A program made the translations under genes and the position numbers. A stretch of 64,000 nt of DNA, taken from assembly GCF_900009135.1 (NCBI RefSeq), contig NZ_LT797688.1, positions 44,003 through 108,002 on the forward strand, read 5' to 3'. Position 1 is the first letter of the stretch. The number at the start of each line of letters is the position of its first letter. A model generated the notes under the pieces. That model was not told the origin of the DNA. It did not search any database and saw only the letters and a program-made list of their open reading frames with translations. Source of the stretch: Planktothrix sp. PCC 11201. GTDB taxonomy: Bacteria > Cyanobacteriota > Cyanobacteriia > Cyanobacteriales > Microcoleaceae. Below are positions 17,454 to 25,871 of the stretch, piece by piece.

Positions 17454-17783
17454 TTAGCCGTTGATAGCAGCAACGGAAGTGCTGCCAGCGAAACCACCAA
17501 GGCCATAAGTTGTCACAGCCAAGGTATCAGCTTTTACGAAGCTATTTAAGCCAGAGCCAGTGCCGCTATCAGCAACGGCTTTAGCACCGGCAGAAGCGTA
17601 GTTGCCGTCAGGCACACCTGGAGCAGTGATGTTAAGAGTAAAGCTATTTATGGTTTCGAAGGTGATACTAACGAGATCTTCTTCAGACCAATTATAATTA
17701 GGTTCAGGAGGCTCATCACAACCACCGAAAACTGTGGTAGCTTCAGAAACGACTTCCAGGTAATTCAGGTCAGAAATAATCAT
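17454..17783 (-). CDS. Small secreted protein 2 with double-glycine leader
   Basis: 109 residues with GGAG before the ATG. The leader IISDLNYLEVVSEATTVFGG (Glu at -8, Val at -4) is almost the same as in protein 1. The predicted mature part starts CDEPPEPN, is acidic at first, then repeats the shared core: SFTLNI, GNYASAGAKAV, LNSF, ADTLAV, TYG, SVAAI. The single Cys would be the first residue after the GG, which is unusual and could allow dimer formation or modification. It is a paralogue of protein 1 from tandem duplication. Three perfect palindromes plus one with an altered spacer lie upstream, so it may be the most strongly controlled gene of the set. Confidence 0.82.
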   Translation of the reverse strand: MIISDLNYLEVVSEATTVFGGCDEPPEPNYNWSEEDLVSITFETINSFTLNITAPGVPDGNYASAGAKAVADSGTGSGLNSFVKADTLAVTTYGLGGFAGSTSVAAING

Positions 17784-17858
17784 TGTATTTCTCCGTTTTA
17801 AAGTAAGTTTACTTCGGTTTTTTGTTACCTAATTCAGCTTGCCTTATGGTGTCTATTT

Positions 17859-17871
17859 TGCCATTTTGGCA
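17859..17871. promoter_or_regulatory. Palindrome TGCCA-TTT-TGGCA (gene 2, site 1)
   Basis: Perfect copy, 76 bases before the start of GG-leader gene 2. It is the nearest of four sites in the 381-base gap. Confidence 0.7.
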
Positions 17872-17937
17872 GAACATTTTTTCGGTAACAATTCTATTTT
17901 CCTGTCATCAACTTATCAAAAGTTAACAAAGAGATGT

Positions 17938-17950
17938 TGCCATTTTGGCA
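17938..17950. promoter_or_regulatory. Palindrome TGCCA-TTT-TGGCA (gene 2, site 2)
   Basis: Perfect copy, 79 bases upstream of site 1, followed by CAGAA as in site 1. Confidence 0.7.
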
Positions 17951-18027
17951 GAATTTTTTTCTGTTTGGCTGAACAATTTTGTGTTCTTTTGATGTTTTTA
18001 ATATAGCTAGGCTTTTTCGACCTGTGT

Positions 18028-18040
18028 TGCCATTTTGGCA
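18028..18040. promoter_or_regulatory. Palindrome TGCCA-TTT-TGGCA (gene 2, site 3)
   Basis: Perfect copy. Its flanks (CCTGTGT before, GATTAATTTTGACC after) match those of the site at 17188, which shows a common origin of these upstream regions. Confidence 0.7.
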
Positions 18041-18074
18041 GATTAATTTTGACCTGAAATGAAGCAGATAAATC

Positions 18075-18087
18075 TGCCAATTTGGCA
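18075..18087. promoter_or_regulatory. Palindrome TGCCA-ATT-TGGCA (gene 2, site 4)
   Basis: The arms are perfect but the spacer is ATT instead of TTT. The arms are therefore kept while the spacer drifts, as expected for a protein-binding site. Confidence 0.68.
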
Positions 18088-18096
18088 ATCAGATTA

Positions 18097-18132
18097 AATG
18101 GAGGGCATCGTCACCTATGGATGTCCTCCATT
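18097..18132. terminator. Hairpin between RTX-like gene and small gene 2
   Basis: AATGGAGGGCATC (18097-18109) and GATGTCCTCCATT (18120-18132), 13 pairs with one wobble, about 30 bases after the end of the RTX-like gene on the minus strand. Probably separates the two transcription units. Confidence 0.5.
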
Positions 18133-18164
18133 TTGGCTGTTGATTTTATGATTTTGGATTAATT

Positions 18165-19226
18165 TTAAGCAAACATGAAGTTATTGGCACTCAGTTGGTT
18201 GAGTTTCACGCCTGACAAGAGAATTTTCCCACCAGAATCAGAATTCAACAGCGCACCATCTTTGGTATCAGTGATTTGACCGTGTGCAACCTTAGTTTGC
18301 CACCAATCTGAAGTATTGATGTTACCCTCGCCCTGAAATTTAATCTTGTCTTCGCCTACTTTGAAATCTTTGATCACATCTAAATCCCCTGTTTGCAAGC
18401 CGTTACCTTGGGTAAAAACAAAGAGATCGGTATTGTTTTGATCGCCCTGAATAACCTGATTGCCCGAACCACCAATTAGGATATCATGGCTCTTTCTGCC
18501 ATTGATTGAAGCCCGGTTAGCGATTAAAGGATCTTCTGATACTTGAACAGCACTACTACCCAGTTCCACCAGGGTCAGGTTAGTCTTGCGCTTAAATGTC
18601 TGCTGATAAGTTCCAATGGCATCGCCTGTGAGCCAGTCCGTGCCGTAGTCGCTCTCAATATTGGGATGTTTATTCTTGTCTTTAAGTTTAACGTTTTTAC
18701 TCGCACTAAATTTTAACTTGTGGATGTTCTTGGAGGAGATTAAATCACCCGACAGACCAAAATAGTCTAACACCTTGGGTTTGTTAAAATCCGATGTGTC
18801 TAACAATAGGAAAGAGGCTTGACCATGAGCCTCATTATATTCGGTCTTAGATTTTTCAATCTCTTTAGCTGCCAGTTCCAAGTTAGCTGAAAAGTCGAAA
18901 GAGAAATTTTGATTAGCATCAATAGAAAAATTCGCGATCACTTCAGTTTTACTGCCAGCACTTCCCTGATATGATCCAGTTGAACCGATGGCGAGACCAT
19001 CATTAAATAGCACAGAAAAATTAGGGTCATTATTAAAAACGGCTAGAGCATCAGCAATAGCAGTAGCCACCCCATTTTTGACTAATGCTTCTGTCTGGGC
19101 ATTCGTCAAAATGGTTGAAGCCGGTTGATTATAGTTGGAAAATACAGAACTTACTTCTACCCGAGCAAAGTTGGGAGTAGAAGTATAACTGGGGGCAGTT
19201 TGTTCTATAAATAGAGTCTTAGCCAT
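18165..19226 (-). CDS. Secreted protein with RTX-like C-terminus
   Basis: 353 residues with AAAGGA before the ATG. There is no Sec signal. The N-terminal two thirds are a domain also found in the PEP-CTERM protein encoded at 20538-21365 (shared words: NQ(N/E)F(S/T)FDF, NLTL, LDYFGLS versus LDFFSLN). The C-terminal about 100 residues resemble the end of RTX and M10-type type-I substrates (ILIGGSGNQVIQGDQNNTDLFVF, VIKDFKVGEDKIKF, and a hydrophobic end NNFMFA). This points to type I export. Whether it uses the local exporter or another one is unknown, because C39 exporters normally need a GG leader. Function unknown; possibly a surface or calcium-binding protein. Confidence 0.78.
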   Translation of the reverse strand: MAKTLFIEQTAPSYTSTPNFARVEVSSVFSNYNQPASTILTNAQTEALVKNGVATAIADALAVFNNDPNFSVLFNDGLAIGSTGSYQGSAGSKTEVIANFSIDANQNFSFDFSANLELAAKEIEKSKTEYNEAHGQASFLLLDTSDFNKPKVLDYFGLSGDLISSKNIHKLKFSASKNVKLKDKNKHPNIESDYGTDWLTGDAIGTYQQTFKRKTNLTLVELGSSAVQVSEDPLIANRASINGRKSHDILIGGSGNQVIQGDQNNTDLFVFTQGNGLQTGDLDVIKDFKVGEDKIKFQGEGNINTSDWWQTKVAHGQITDTKDGALLNSDSGGKILLSGVKLNQLSANNFMFA

Positions 19227-19319
19227 GGAATTATTCCTTTGTGTTTTGAAAATGTATTATTTAAACGAAAAGCCATATAGCAATCCTATTTGAGTTGTGT
19301 TCAAAATTTGGGCTTAAAA

Positions 19320-19387
19320 GGGAACGCCGGATCTAGGGGTAATACTTCTAGTATTAAAATATTACAACCCCTACATGGGTTGCTATA
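19320..19387. repeat. Dispersed intergenic repeat, copy B
   Basis: GGAACGCCGG...GGGGTAATACTTCTAGTATTAAAATATTAC...GTTGCTATA: same family as 6953-7049, with the middle GGTTGTTTCATA part missing. Confidence 0.6.
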
Positions 19388-19447
19388 TATAGAGTTTAAG
19401 TACGGAACAGCCTACTTATAATATAGCGAAGATCCTTAGACTTATGT

Positions 19448-19545
19448 CGGCATTTTGGCAGATTAGTTTTGAACCTGAAAACCCCAAAACTAACCCAATC
19501 TAATATCAATCAAGTCAAAAATATAAAGAAACTGCCATTTTGGCA
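19448..19545. promoter_or_regulatory. Regulatory block with two TGCCA-N3-TGGCA palindromes
   Basis: A degenerate site (CGGCA-TTT-TGGCA, 19448-19460) and a perfect site (19533-19545) bracket sequence closely like 17188-17288. The block lies in the 502-base gap between the divergent RTX-like gene (start 19226) and the PPIase gene (start 19729), so it could serve either or both. Confidence 0.65.
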
Positions 19546-19728
19546 ACAATGATCTTGATAATTTAGTTATAATTCTTGAAAATTATGATCAAAAAAATAG
19601 TAACGTCACCTCATCTAAAAGTCCTTGAGCTTTCAGATGTTGACCCCATCACCTTATTTTATCTGGATTTCACCATAATTTATAATAGTCTGCTAATGTT
19701 AAGTTAAAAGAGTTGGGGTTAAGTACAA

Positions 19729-20469
19729 ATGATCATGGTGCAACTTTCCAAAGGCTCACTTGATGATGAGGAAATTGTTGGCTTCCTGAAACGCAATCTG
19801 GAATTCAAGGAAGTTCATCAGAAGATTTTGTCTCAAAAAGTTATAGATCAAGTTGCTGAGGAAAGAGGTATTATTGTAACGGATGAGGAAATTCAAAACC
19901 AAGCTAACCAACAACGTCATGAAAAACGCTTAGAAAAGGCGGCGGATACCTTAGCATGGTTAGCTGACCAAATGATCACTTCCGATGACTGGGAAGCGGG
20001 AATTCGAGAACGTCTTTTAGCCGAAAAATTAGCAGAATCTTTATTTGCTAAAGATGTTGAAAAATACTTTATTCAAAATCGCTTGAGTTTTGAACAAGTT
20101 TCATTATATCAAATTATTGTTCCCTACGAGCGCTTGGCTAGGGAACTATTTTATCAAATAGAAGAAGAAGAAATTAGTTTCTATCATGCCGCCCATTTAT
20201 ATGATGTTGACCCCCGACGTCGGGAACAATGCGGCTATGAAGGTAAACTTTATCGTTGGGGATTAAAAGCGGATTTTGCCGCAATTGTATTTGGTTCAAC
20301 TCCCGGAGAAATATTAAGTCCAGTCAAAACTGACCAAGGTTATCATTTAATCTTAGTTGAGGAGTTTATTCAAGCTGAATTGACTCCTGAACGTTATCAA
20401 GAGATTCTTCAGAAACTATTTAAAGATTGGTTAGCTAGTGAATTGAATTATCGGCTATATAACACTTAA
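19729..20469 (+). CDS. Parvulin-like peptidyl-prolyl isomerase/chaperone
   Basis: 246 residues. The N-terminal helical SurA/PrsA-like part (about 1-115; EERGIIVTDEEIQNQANQQR) is followed by a rotamase-type segment (about 125-215; FEQVSLYQIIV, FYHAAHLYDVDPRRREQCGYEGKLYRW, PGEILSPVKTDQGYHLILVEE). There is no signal peptide, so it probably acts in the cytoplasm on export substrates. Genes of this type are commonly found beside HlyB/HlyD exporters in cyanobacteria; here it sits next to the RTX-like cargo. Start at 19729 or the ATG six bases later. Confidence 0.82.
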   Translation: MIMVQLSKGSLDDEEIVGFLKRNLEFKEVHQKILSQKVIDQVAEERGIIVTDEEIQNQANQQRHEKRLEKAADTLAWLADQMITSDDWEAGIRERLLAEKLAESLFAKDVEKYFIQNRLSFEQVSLYQIIVPYERLARELFYQIEEEEISFYHAAHLYDVDPRRREQCGYEGKLYRWGLKADFAAIVFGSTPGEILSPVKTDQGYHLILVEEFIQAELTPERYQEILQKLFKDWLASELNYRLYNT

Positions 20470-20537
20470 AATTCTACTTTTATGCCCCAGCTATTACAAG
20501 CAAGTAAATGCACCTTAAAACTGATTAATTGACAGAA

Positions 20538-21365
20538 TTAATCAGATAAATTTGATTTATTTTTTAAGCCTAATGCGGCTCCTAATGCACCCAGAATTAA
20601 TAACCAGACGGAGGTTGATGGTTCAGGTGCTTGGACAATTGTGGCACTCTTTTGATAGGTAATTAAGGTGAGGTTTTGACCTTGACTAAATTGATGAGAA
20701 TATAATCCCGATAACAAAATACTGACAGATGCTTGATTTTCTTCGGCGTTTGTTGTTGCTGAGGGCGATAATTGAAAACCCTGACTTTTTTGGATGAATA
20801 AATTATGTTTATTAGCATAATTTAGCCAGCTATTTAGACTAAAGAAATCTAACAAATTATTAGAAGAATCTTCAAACAAATAGAAAGCGATATAATTCGC
20901 GGCTTGAGTCGATTCTTGTTGCTGTGATTTTTGGGCTTCTAAATTTAAAATCGAGATAAAGTCAAAAGTAAATTCTTGATTTTCAGCAATTTCAAATTGA
21001 TAACCAATAGCTGCTGCTTGACTTTGAGCTAAACCTAAATATTCTTGACCTTCTCCTAGAGTTATCGCCTGGGAACCATTGTTAGCCAGGGGAAAACAAT
21101 ATTCAGGTTCCAAGCAGAAATTAACATCAAAATAGGCACTAGCATTCGCTTCAGAGAATACAGTCCCTTTCCAAGCTAATGCTAGGGTTTGAGTATCTGT
21201 AAATGTGGAAATACTGGTAGGAACTTGACTGAAATTATAAATCAAGGTTTCAGTTTCAGCCTTAGCAAATGTACCCGCAAGACTAGGGGAAACACTACTT
21301 AATAAAGCAATAACCGGAGTAGCAATAATGAATAATTTCATAGTTGCTTTGGGTGCAGTATTCAT
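20538..21365 (-). CDS. PEP-CTERM protein paralogous to the RTX-like protein
   Basis: 275 residues with AAAGGA before the ATG. A Sec signal peptide (KLFIIATPVIALLSSVSPSLAG) leads and a PEP-CTERM tail (APEPSTSVWLLILGALGAALGLKNK) closes the protein, so it is predicted to be processed by an exosortase-type system and anchored or released at the surface. The middle shares many words with the RTX-like protein at 18165-19226: NQEFTFDF, LDFFSLN, NLTLITYQKSATIVQ versus NLTLVELGSSAVQVS. The two appear to be one domain fitted with two different export signals. Confidence 0.82.
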   Translation of the reverse strand: MNTAPKATMKLFIIATPVIALLSSVSPSLAGTFAKAETETLIYNFSQVPTSISTFTDTQTLALAWKGTVFSEANASAYFDVNFCLEPEYCFPLANNGSQAITLGEGQEYLGLAQSQAAAIGYQFEIAENQEFTFDFISILNLEAQKSQQQESTQAANYIAFYLFEDSSNNLLDFFSLNSWLNYANKHNLFIQKSQGFQLSPSATTNAEENQASVSILLSGLYSHQFSQGQNLTLITYQKSATIVQAPEPSTSVWLLILGALGAALGLKNKSNLSD

Positions 21366-21574
21366 GTCAAATCCTTTTGTTAAGTTTTAAATCAAAACTG
21401 ATCACGGTATCAATACCGATAACCTATAGATGCAATGTAATCTATGGAGTAGGGAAATTAACAGGGGTTAGTTTAAAGATTTTAGTTTTTTTTGTAAAGA
21501 TCTGATAAAATATTCGAGTTTAAATAGTAATACTAATTTTATCTGTAATTAAGTCAATAACTATTCCGTTCGAG

Positions 21575-21922
21575 TTATAACAGAAACCATAAACACCCCA
21601 AGTTTCCATTATGAACCCACCTATCCGCTAAATCTAAACTACTGACAATACTATCAATAATTCCCGCATACCATTCTGCCGATGTAATATCCGCCGTCCC
21701 AATAGCCGTTAAATCAATCGCAACACATAAAACTCCCTCGACTTGTAACCATTGCATTGTGCGGACTCGCAAGGAAGATTTTCCCATTTGTCGGGAGTTT
21801 AACACATAACAAAACTTTCCTGCTTTCAATGCTTGATACAGGTCTTCATCCGCTTGTCGTTTAATATAGGTAGGAGCATCAACGGGTAAACTCCCACCCA
21901 CTTGATAAATGGAATAGGACAT
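21575..21922 (-). pseudogene. Truncated AAA-like (P-loop) domain protein
   Basis: 115 residues. The start MSYSIYQVGGSLPVDAPTYIKR and the P-loop LNSRQMGKSSL match the N-terminus of cyanobacterial AAA-like ATPases that normally run 350 residues or more and often continue into WD40 or sensor domains. The frame ends after LDLADRW and an unrelated tail, before Walker B and the rest of the domain. It is most likely a broken remnant; a short functional protein is less likely. Confidence 0.75.
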
Positions 21923-22049
21923 AGGATAAACAGGAAATTTTGCCAGGTATAGAGGAAACCACCACTATTGTTTTAAGTCTCAAATGTTTGCTACCTATAA
22001 ACAATAGTAATCCTTAAAAAACTGAATGACAACAAATTACCTCTACAAT

Positions 22050-23579
22050 TTACTGCATTCGATCAATAGTTCGGTATTGAATAGCCTCCGCAACATGGGC
22101 AGGTTTAATATTATCTTCCCCCGATAAATCAGCAATAGTTCGACCTACCTTTAAAATCCGATCACTTGCCCTGGCTGATAATCCTAATTTCCTAATCGCA
22201 TTTTCTAATAAACTCTGTCCGACCGTATCCAATTGACACCATTTTTGAATATGGCGACTCTGCATTTCCGCATTTGATTTTAACTGGGGTTCATCTTCAA
22301 ATCGTTGGCGGGTGCGTTCCCGGGCTGTGATCACTCGTTGTCGAATATTAGCAGAATTTTCACCTTGAGATTGTTGTAAAATTTCCTCTGGTTTTAATCG
22401 ATTAACAGCCACTTGTAAATCAATCCGATCCATCAATGGCCCCGATAATTTTGCCCAATATTGCTCTCGATGACGAGGGGAACAGGTACAAGGTTGAATA
22501 GTATCCCCATAATATCCACAGGGACAGGGATTTGTACTCGCTACTAAAGTAAATTTAGCCGGAAAAATCACCGATTGTTTAGTACGAGAAACCGTCACAA
22601 ATCCATCCTCTAAAGGTTGTCTTAAAAACTCTAATACATCCCGTTTAAATTCTGTTAATTCATCGGCGAACAAAATACCCCGATGGGCTAAAGAAATCTC
22701 CCCTGGTTTCGGATAGGTTCCTCCCCCAACTAAAGCCGGGCCAGAAGCGGAATGATGGGGACTTCTAAAGGGGCGATCGCTCACTAAAGTTCCCCGATTT
22801 TTTAATAGTCCCGCCACGGAATAAATCCGAGTCACTTCTAAGGATTCTTCAAAACTTAACGGGGGTAAAATCCCGGGTAAACGCCGGGCTAACATGGTTT
22901 TTCCACTGCCGGGGGGCCCAACAAAAATTAAATTATGTCCTCCGGTGGCTGCAATTTCTAATGCCCGTCTAGCGTGGGCTTGTCCCTTAACTTCACTTAA
23001 ATCTAAGCCAATTGTTGTTTTTTGAGATAATAAATCCGTTGCGGTTAATTGAACAGGTTGATAAGCACTGGGATGATTTAAAAAATCCGTCACATCTAAT
23101 AAACTTTTAAATCCATAAACTGATAATCCCTGCACAACGGCCGCTTCTTGAACATTATCTTCAGGAACAACTAACCCGGTAATTCCCATTTTTTGGGCTG
23201 CTACGGCGATCGGAAGTACCCCGGCAACGGGTCTTAATCCACCGTCTAAACTCACCTCTCCTAAAAATAAAAAATCCCCCAATAAATCAGCCTTAATTTG
23301 TTCTGATGCGGCTAAAATCCCAATACTAATGGGAAGGTCAAAACTCGGCCCTTCTTTGCGTAAATCCGCCGGAGTTAAGTTAATTACAATATTTCGCATC
23401 GGGAAATGGTATCCGGCATTTTTTAAAGTTGCTTTTACCCGCTCTCGTGATTCTTGAACCGCCGCATCGGGAAGTCCCAACACCATAATTTTAGGCAGTC
23501 CCCCGGAAATATCAACTTCCACCCCGACTTTAACCGCATCAATTCCAACAATAGAGGCACTCCAAACCCTGGCTAACAT
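22050..23579 (-). CDS. YifB/ComM-type Mg-chelatase-like AAA+ ATPase
   Basis: 509 residues, full length. The N-terminal ChlI/Lon-like domain (ARVWSASIVGIDAVKVGVEVDI) is followed by the AAA+ core: Walker A GPPGSGKT near residue 219, the PFRSPHHSAS segment, FADELTEF as Walker B, and a zinc-binding-like loop (TNPCPCGYYGD..PCTCSP). The C-terminal Mg_chelatase_C domain ends in IQYRTIDRMQ. ComM is a helicase that extends heteroduplex during natural transformation; a similar role is likely here. No strong ribosome site was seen. Confidence 0.92.
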   Translation of the reverse strand: MLARVWSASIVGIDAVKVGVEVDISGGLPKIMVLGLPDAAVQESRERVKATLKNAGYHFPMRNIVINLTPADLRKEGPSFDLPISIGILAASEQIKADLLGDFLFLGEVSLDGGLRPVAGVLPIAVAAQKMGITGLVVPEDNVQEAAVVQGLSVYGFKSLLDVTDFLNHPSAYQPVQLTATDLLSQKTTIGLDLSEVKGQAHARRALEIAATGGHNLIFVGPPGSGKTMLARRLPGILPPLSFEESLEVTRIYSVAGLLKNRGTLVSDRPFRSPHHSASGPALVGGGTYPKPGEISLAHRGILFADELTEFKRDVLEFLRQPLEDGFVTVSRTKQSVIFPAKFTLVASTNPCPCGYYGDTIQPCTCSPRHREQYWAKLSGPLMDRIDLQVAVNRLKPEEILQQSQGENSANIRQRVITARERTRQRFEDEPQLKSNAEMQSRHIQKWCQLDTVGQSLLENAIRKLGLSARASDRILKVGRTIADLSGEDNIKPAHVAEAIQYRTIDRMQ

Positions 23580-23782
23580 GGTTTTTAAGTTTAATAATGG
23601 GTTCTATTTTTATCAGTTGACAATTGATAATTAACAATTGACAATTAGTTAATTAGGTTGAAAACCTCCTTTTTTAAGAGGAAAAAATTAACAATTTTTC
23701 CTGATTGTCAATCCTCTCACTTTAGGGAGAGGTAATTGTTAACTGTCCATTGTCCATTGTACATTGTCAATTGTTGAAAGAT
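23580..23782. repeat. Gap with CAATTGACAATT-type repeats
   Basis: Repeated words TTGACAATTGATAATTAACAA and CCATTGTCCATTGTACATTG make a dispersed AT-rich repeat common in cyanobacterial gaps. No gene is seen. Confidence 0.55.
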
Positions 23783-25624
23783 CTAAGCTAACACGAAATC
23801 CGTCGTTAATTGTGTTCCACATTCTGAACAACATTTGTGATTAATTGGATTGAGTGTGCCACAACTTGGACATACTAATCCTTGAGGATTGGTTTGGGTA
23901 ATCTTCGATTTTAAACCCATCATATCATCATTCCCATGACCTGGAGCGACCATGGGAAAACAGTCTTCATTCCGAGTGACCCGCACATCTAATAACATGG
24001 GGCCGTCATAAGTTAATAATTCAGCGATCGCCCCCGCTAAACTTTCCCGCCGAGAAATATTCAATGATCTAATATTATAAACATCGGCTAATTTAGCAAA
24101 ATTGGGACTGCCTTTTTCTAAATTTGTTGCTTCATAGCGATCATCATAAAATAAATGTTGCCACTGGCGCACCATGCCTAACCAACCATTATTTAAAATA
24201 ATCACTTTGATTCCCACATTGTATTGAGAAATAGTTCCCAATTCCTGCATATTCATCTGAAAACTGCCATCCCCACTAATACAAATTACTTGTTCATTGG
24301 GTAAGGCAATTTTTACCCCCACCGCCGCCGGAAGTCCATAGCCCATGGTTCCTAAACCCCCGCTAGAAATCCACCGTCGCGGCCCGGTTTTGAGGAATTG
24401 AGCCGACCACATTTGATGCTGTCCGACATCGGTGGTATAAAAAGCATCGGGGGCTTGACGAGCAATTTCTACAATCACTTCTTGAGGAGAAATTCCGGTT
24501 TCCGGTTGAGAAATTTCCAAGGGATATTCTAAGCGCAGTTGGGCTAAATGTTCACACCAACTCTGATTTTTTTCGGGATTAATACTATCTCCCAACTCAT
24601 GGGCGTGACGCAACAAATCCACTAAAACTTGACGCACATCTCCGACAATGGGAATATCGGGTTGGCGTGTTTTTCCCACTTCCGCCGGATCAATATCAAT
24701 ATGAATCACTTTGGCATTTTTCGCAAAATCATTGCCTTGACTCGCCACTCGGTCATCAAAACGTACCCCTAAAGCGATTAATAAATCACATTCAGCCACG
24801 GCAAAATTAGCGTAGGCTGTGCCGTGCATTCCCAACATTCCTAAACATAAAGGATGATTTTCATTGAATATTCCTTTCCCCATTAAAGTCGTGGTGAGCG
24901 GAATTTGAAATCGTTCTATTAATTCTTGAATTTCGCCATGGGAATTGCTAATAATTGCTCCCCCACCGACATATAATAAGGGTTTTTTTGCCTGTTGAAT
25001 TAACTCTAAAGCTTGATGAATTTGGCGAGGATTTCCTTTGACTGTTGGCTTATATCCAATTAGTTTAACTTGACCCGGTTCAACGGGACGATAATCAATT
25101 TTAGCAATGCCCACATCCTTGGGAATATCAATTAAAACTGGCCCGGGTCGGCCACTATTGGCCAAGTGAAAGGCTTCCGCCACAATCCGAGAAATATCCG
25201 CCGGATTTCTCACTAAATAAGAGTGTTTAACAATGGGTAAAGTGATCCCATAAATATCAATTTCTTGGAAGGCATCGCTCCCTAAAGATCCCCGGGGTAC
25301 CTGTCCGGTAATGGCCACCATCGGCACGGAGTCCATGTAGGCCGTTGCCAAGCCTGTGACTAGGTTGGTGGCTCCAGGGCCAGAGGTCGCCAAACAGACC
25401 CCCACCCGACCCGTTGCCCGGGCGTAACCATCGGCGGCGTGGGCGGCGGCTTGTTCGTGGCGGACTAGAATATGTTGTAAATCTCCTGCCTGTTCTGCTC
25501 GATAAAGTTCATCATAAATCGGTAAATTTGCCCCCCCGGGATAGCCAAAAATATGTTTAACACCGTGACGTTTGAGGCTATCAACTAAGGCAAACGCGCC
25601 TGAAACTTTTTGTTGATTTTGCAT
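23783..25624 (-). CDS. ilvB: Acetolactate synthase large subunit, with zinc-ribbon-like tail
   Basis: 613 residues with AGGAG before the ATG. The TPP enzyme layout is complete: N-terminal PYR domain with the catalytic Glu in [13 protein letters not shown], a central domain, and the PP domain with the TPP motif [14 protein letters not shown]...NN. It condenses pyruvate with pyruvate or 2-oxobutyrate in Val, Leu and Ile synthesis, normally with an IlvN regulatory subunit that is not encoded here. The last about 35 residues contain CPSC...CCSEC, a zinc-ribbon-like pair of CxxC motifs beyond the usual end of the enzyme. It is the neighbour of cimA on the same strand. Confidence 0.93.
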   Translation of the reverse strand: MQNQQKVSGAFALVDSLKRHGVKHIFGYPGGANLPIYDELYRAEQAGDLQHILVRHEQAAAHAADGYARATGRVGVCLATSGPGATNLVTGLATAYMDSVPMVAITGQVPRGSLGSDAFQEIDIYGITLPIVKHSYLVRNPADISRIVAEAFHLANSGRPGPVLIDIPKDVGIAKIDYRPVEPGQVKLIGYKPTVKGNPRQIHQALELIQQAKKPLLYVGGGAIISNSHGEIQELIERFQIPLTTTLMGKGIFNENHPLCLGMLGMHGTAYANFAVAECDLLIALGVRFDDRVASQGNDFAKNAKVIHIDIDPAEVGKTRQPDIPIVGDVRQVLVDLLRHAHELGDSINPEKNQSWCEHLAQLRLEYPLEISQPETGISPQEVIVEIARQAPDAFYTTDVGQHQMWSAQFLKTGPRRWISSGGLGTMGYGLPAAVGVKIALPNEQVICISGDGSFQMNMQELGTISQYNVGIKVIILNNGWLGMVRQWQHLFYDDRYEATNLEKGSPNFAKLADVYNIRSLNISRRESLAGAIAELLTYDGPMLLDVRVTRNEDCFPMVAPGHGNDDMMGLKSKITQTNPQGLVCPSCGTLNPINHKCCSECGTQLTTDFVLA

Positions 25625-25802
25625 ATCTTTCTCCTGAGAATTCTCAACTCTCGGTTGAGGATTAATTAACCTAACAAAAGGATAATTTTGTAATGAATTA
25701 TTGTTTTATTTTTGCTGTAAAATTTATACTTCTATAATAAGGCAAATTTAGGAAAGAAAAGCTATATTTTTTATTAAATTTTATAAAAGGAAAAGGGTTA
25801 AG

Positions 25803-25845
25803 AGGGAAAAGAAAATCCCCATCTTGAAAATTAGGGGATGGGGAT
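25803..25845 (-). terminator. Terminator after cimA
   Basis: ATCCCCATC (25815-25823) pairs with GATGGGGAT (25837-25845). On the minus strand the stem is followed by TTTTCTTTT. It lies just downstream of the cimA stop, so cimA and ilvB are probably separate transcripts. Confidence 0.75.
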
Positions 25846-25871
25846 AATAATAAATTGAGACTTAGACGGGG

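Noticed and set aside
17894-18088. 64-residue minus-strand frame upstream of GG-leader gene 2
   Set aside because: It consists of the repeated palindromes read as CQNGN words and has no ribosome site. It is regulatory DNA.
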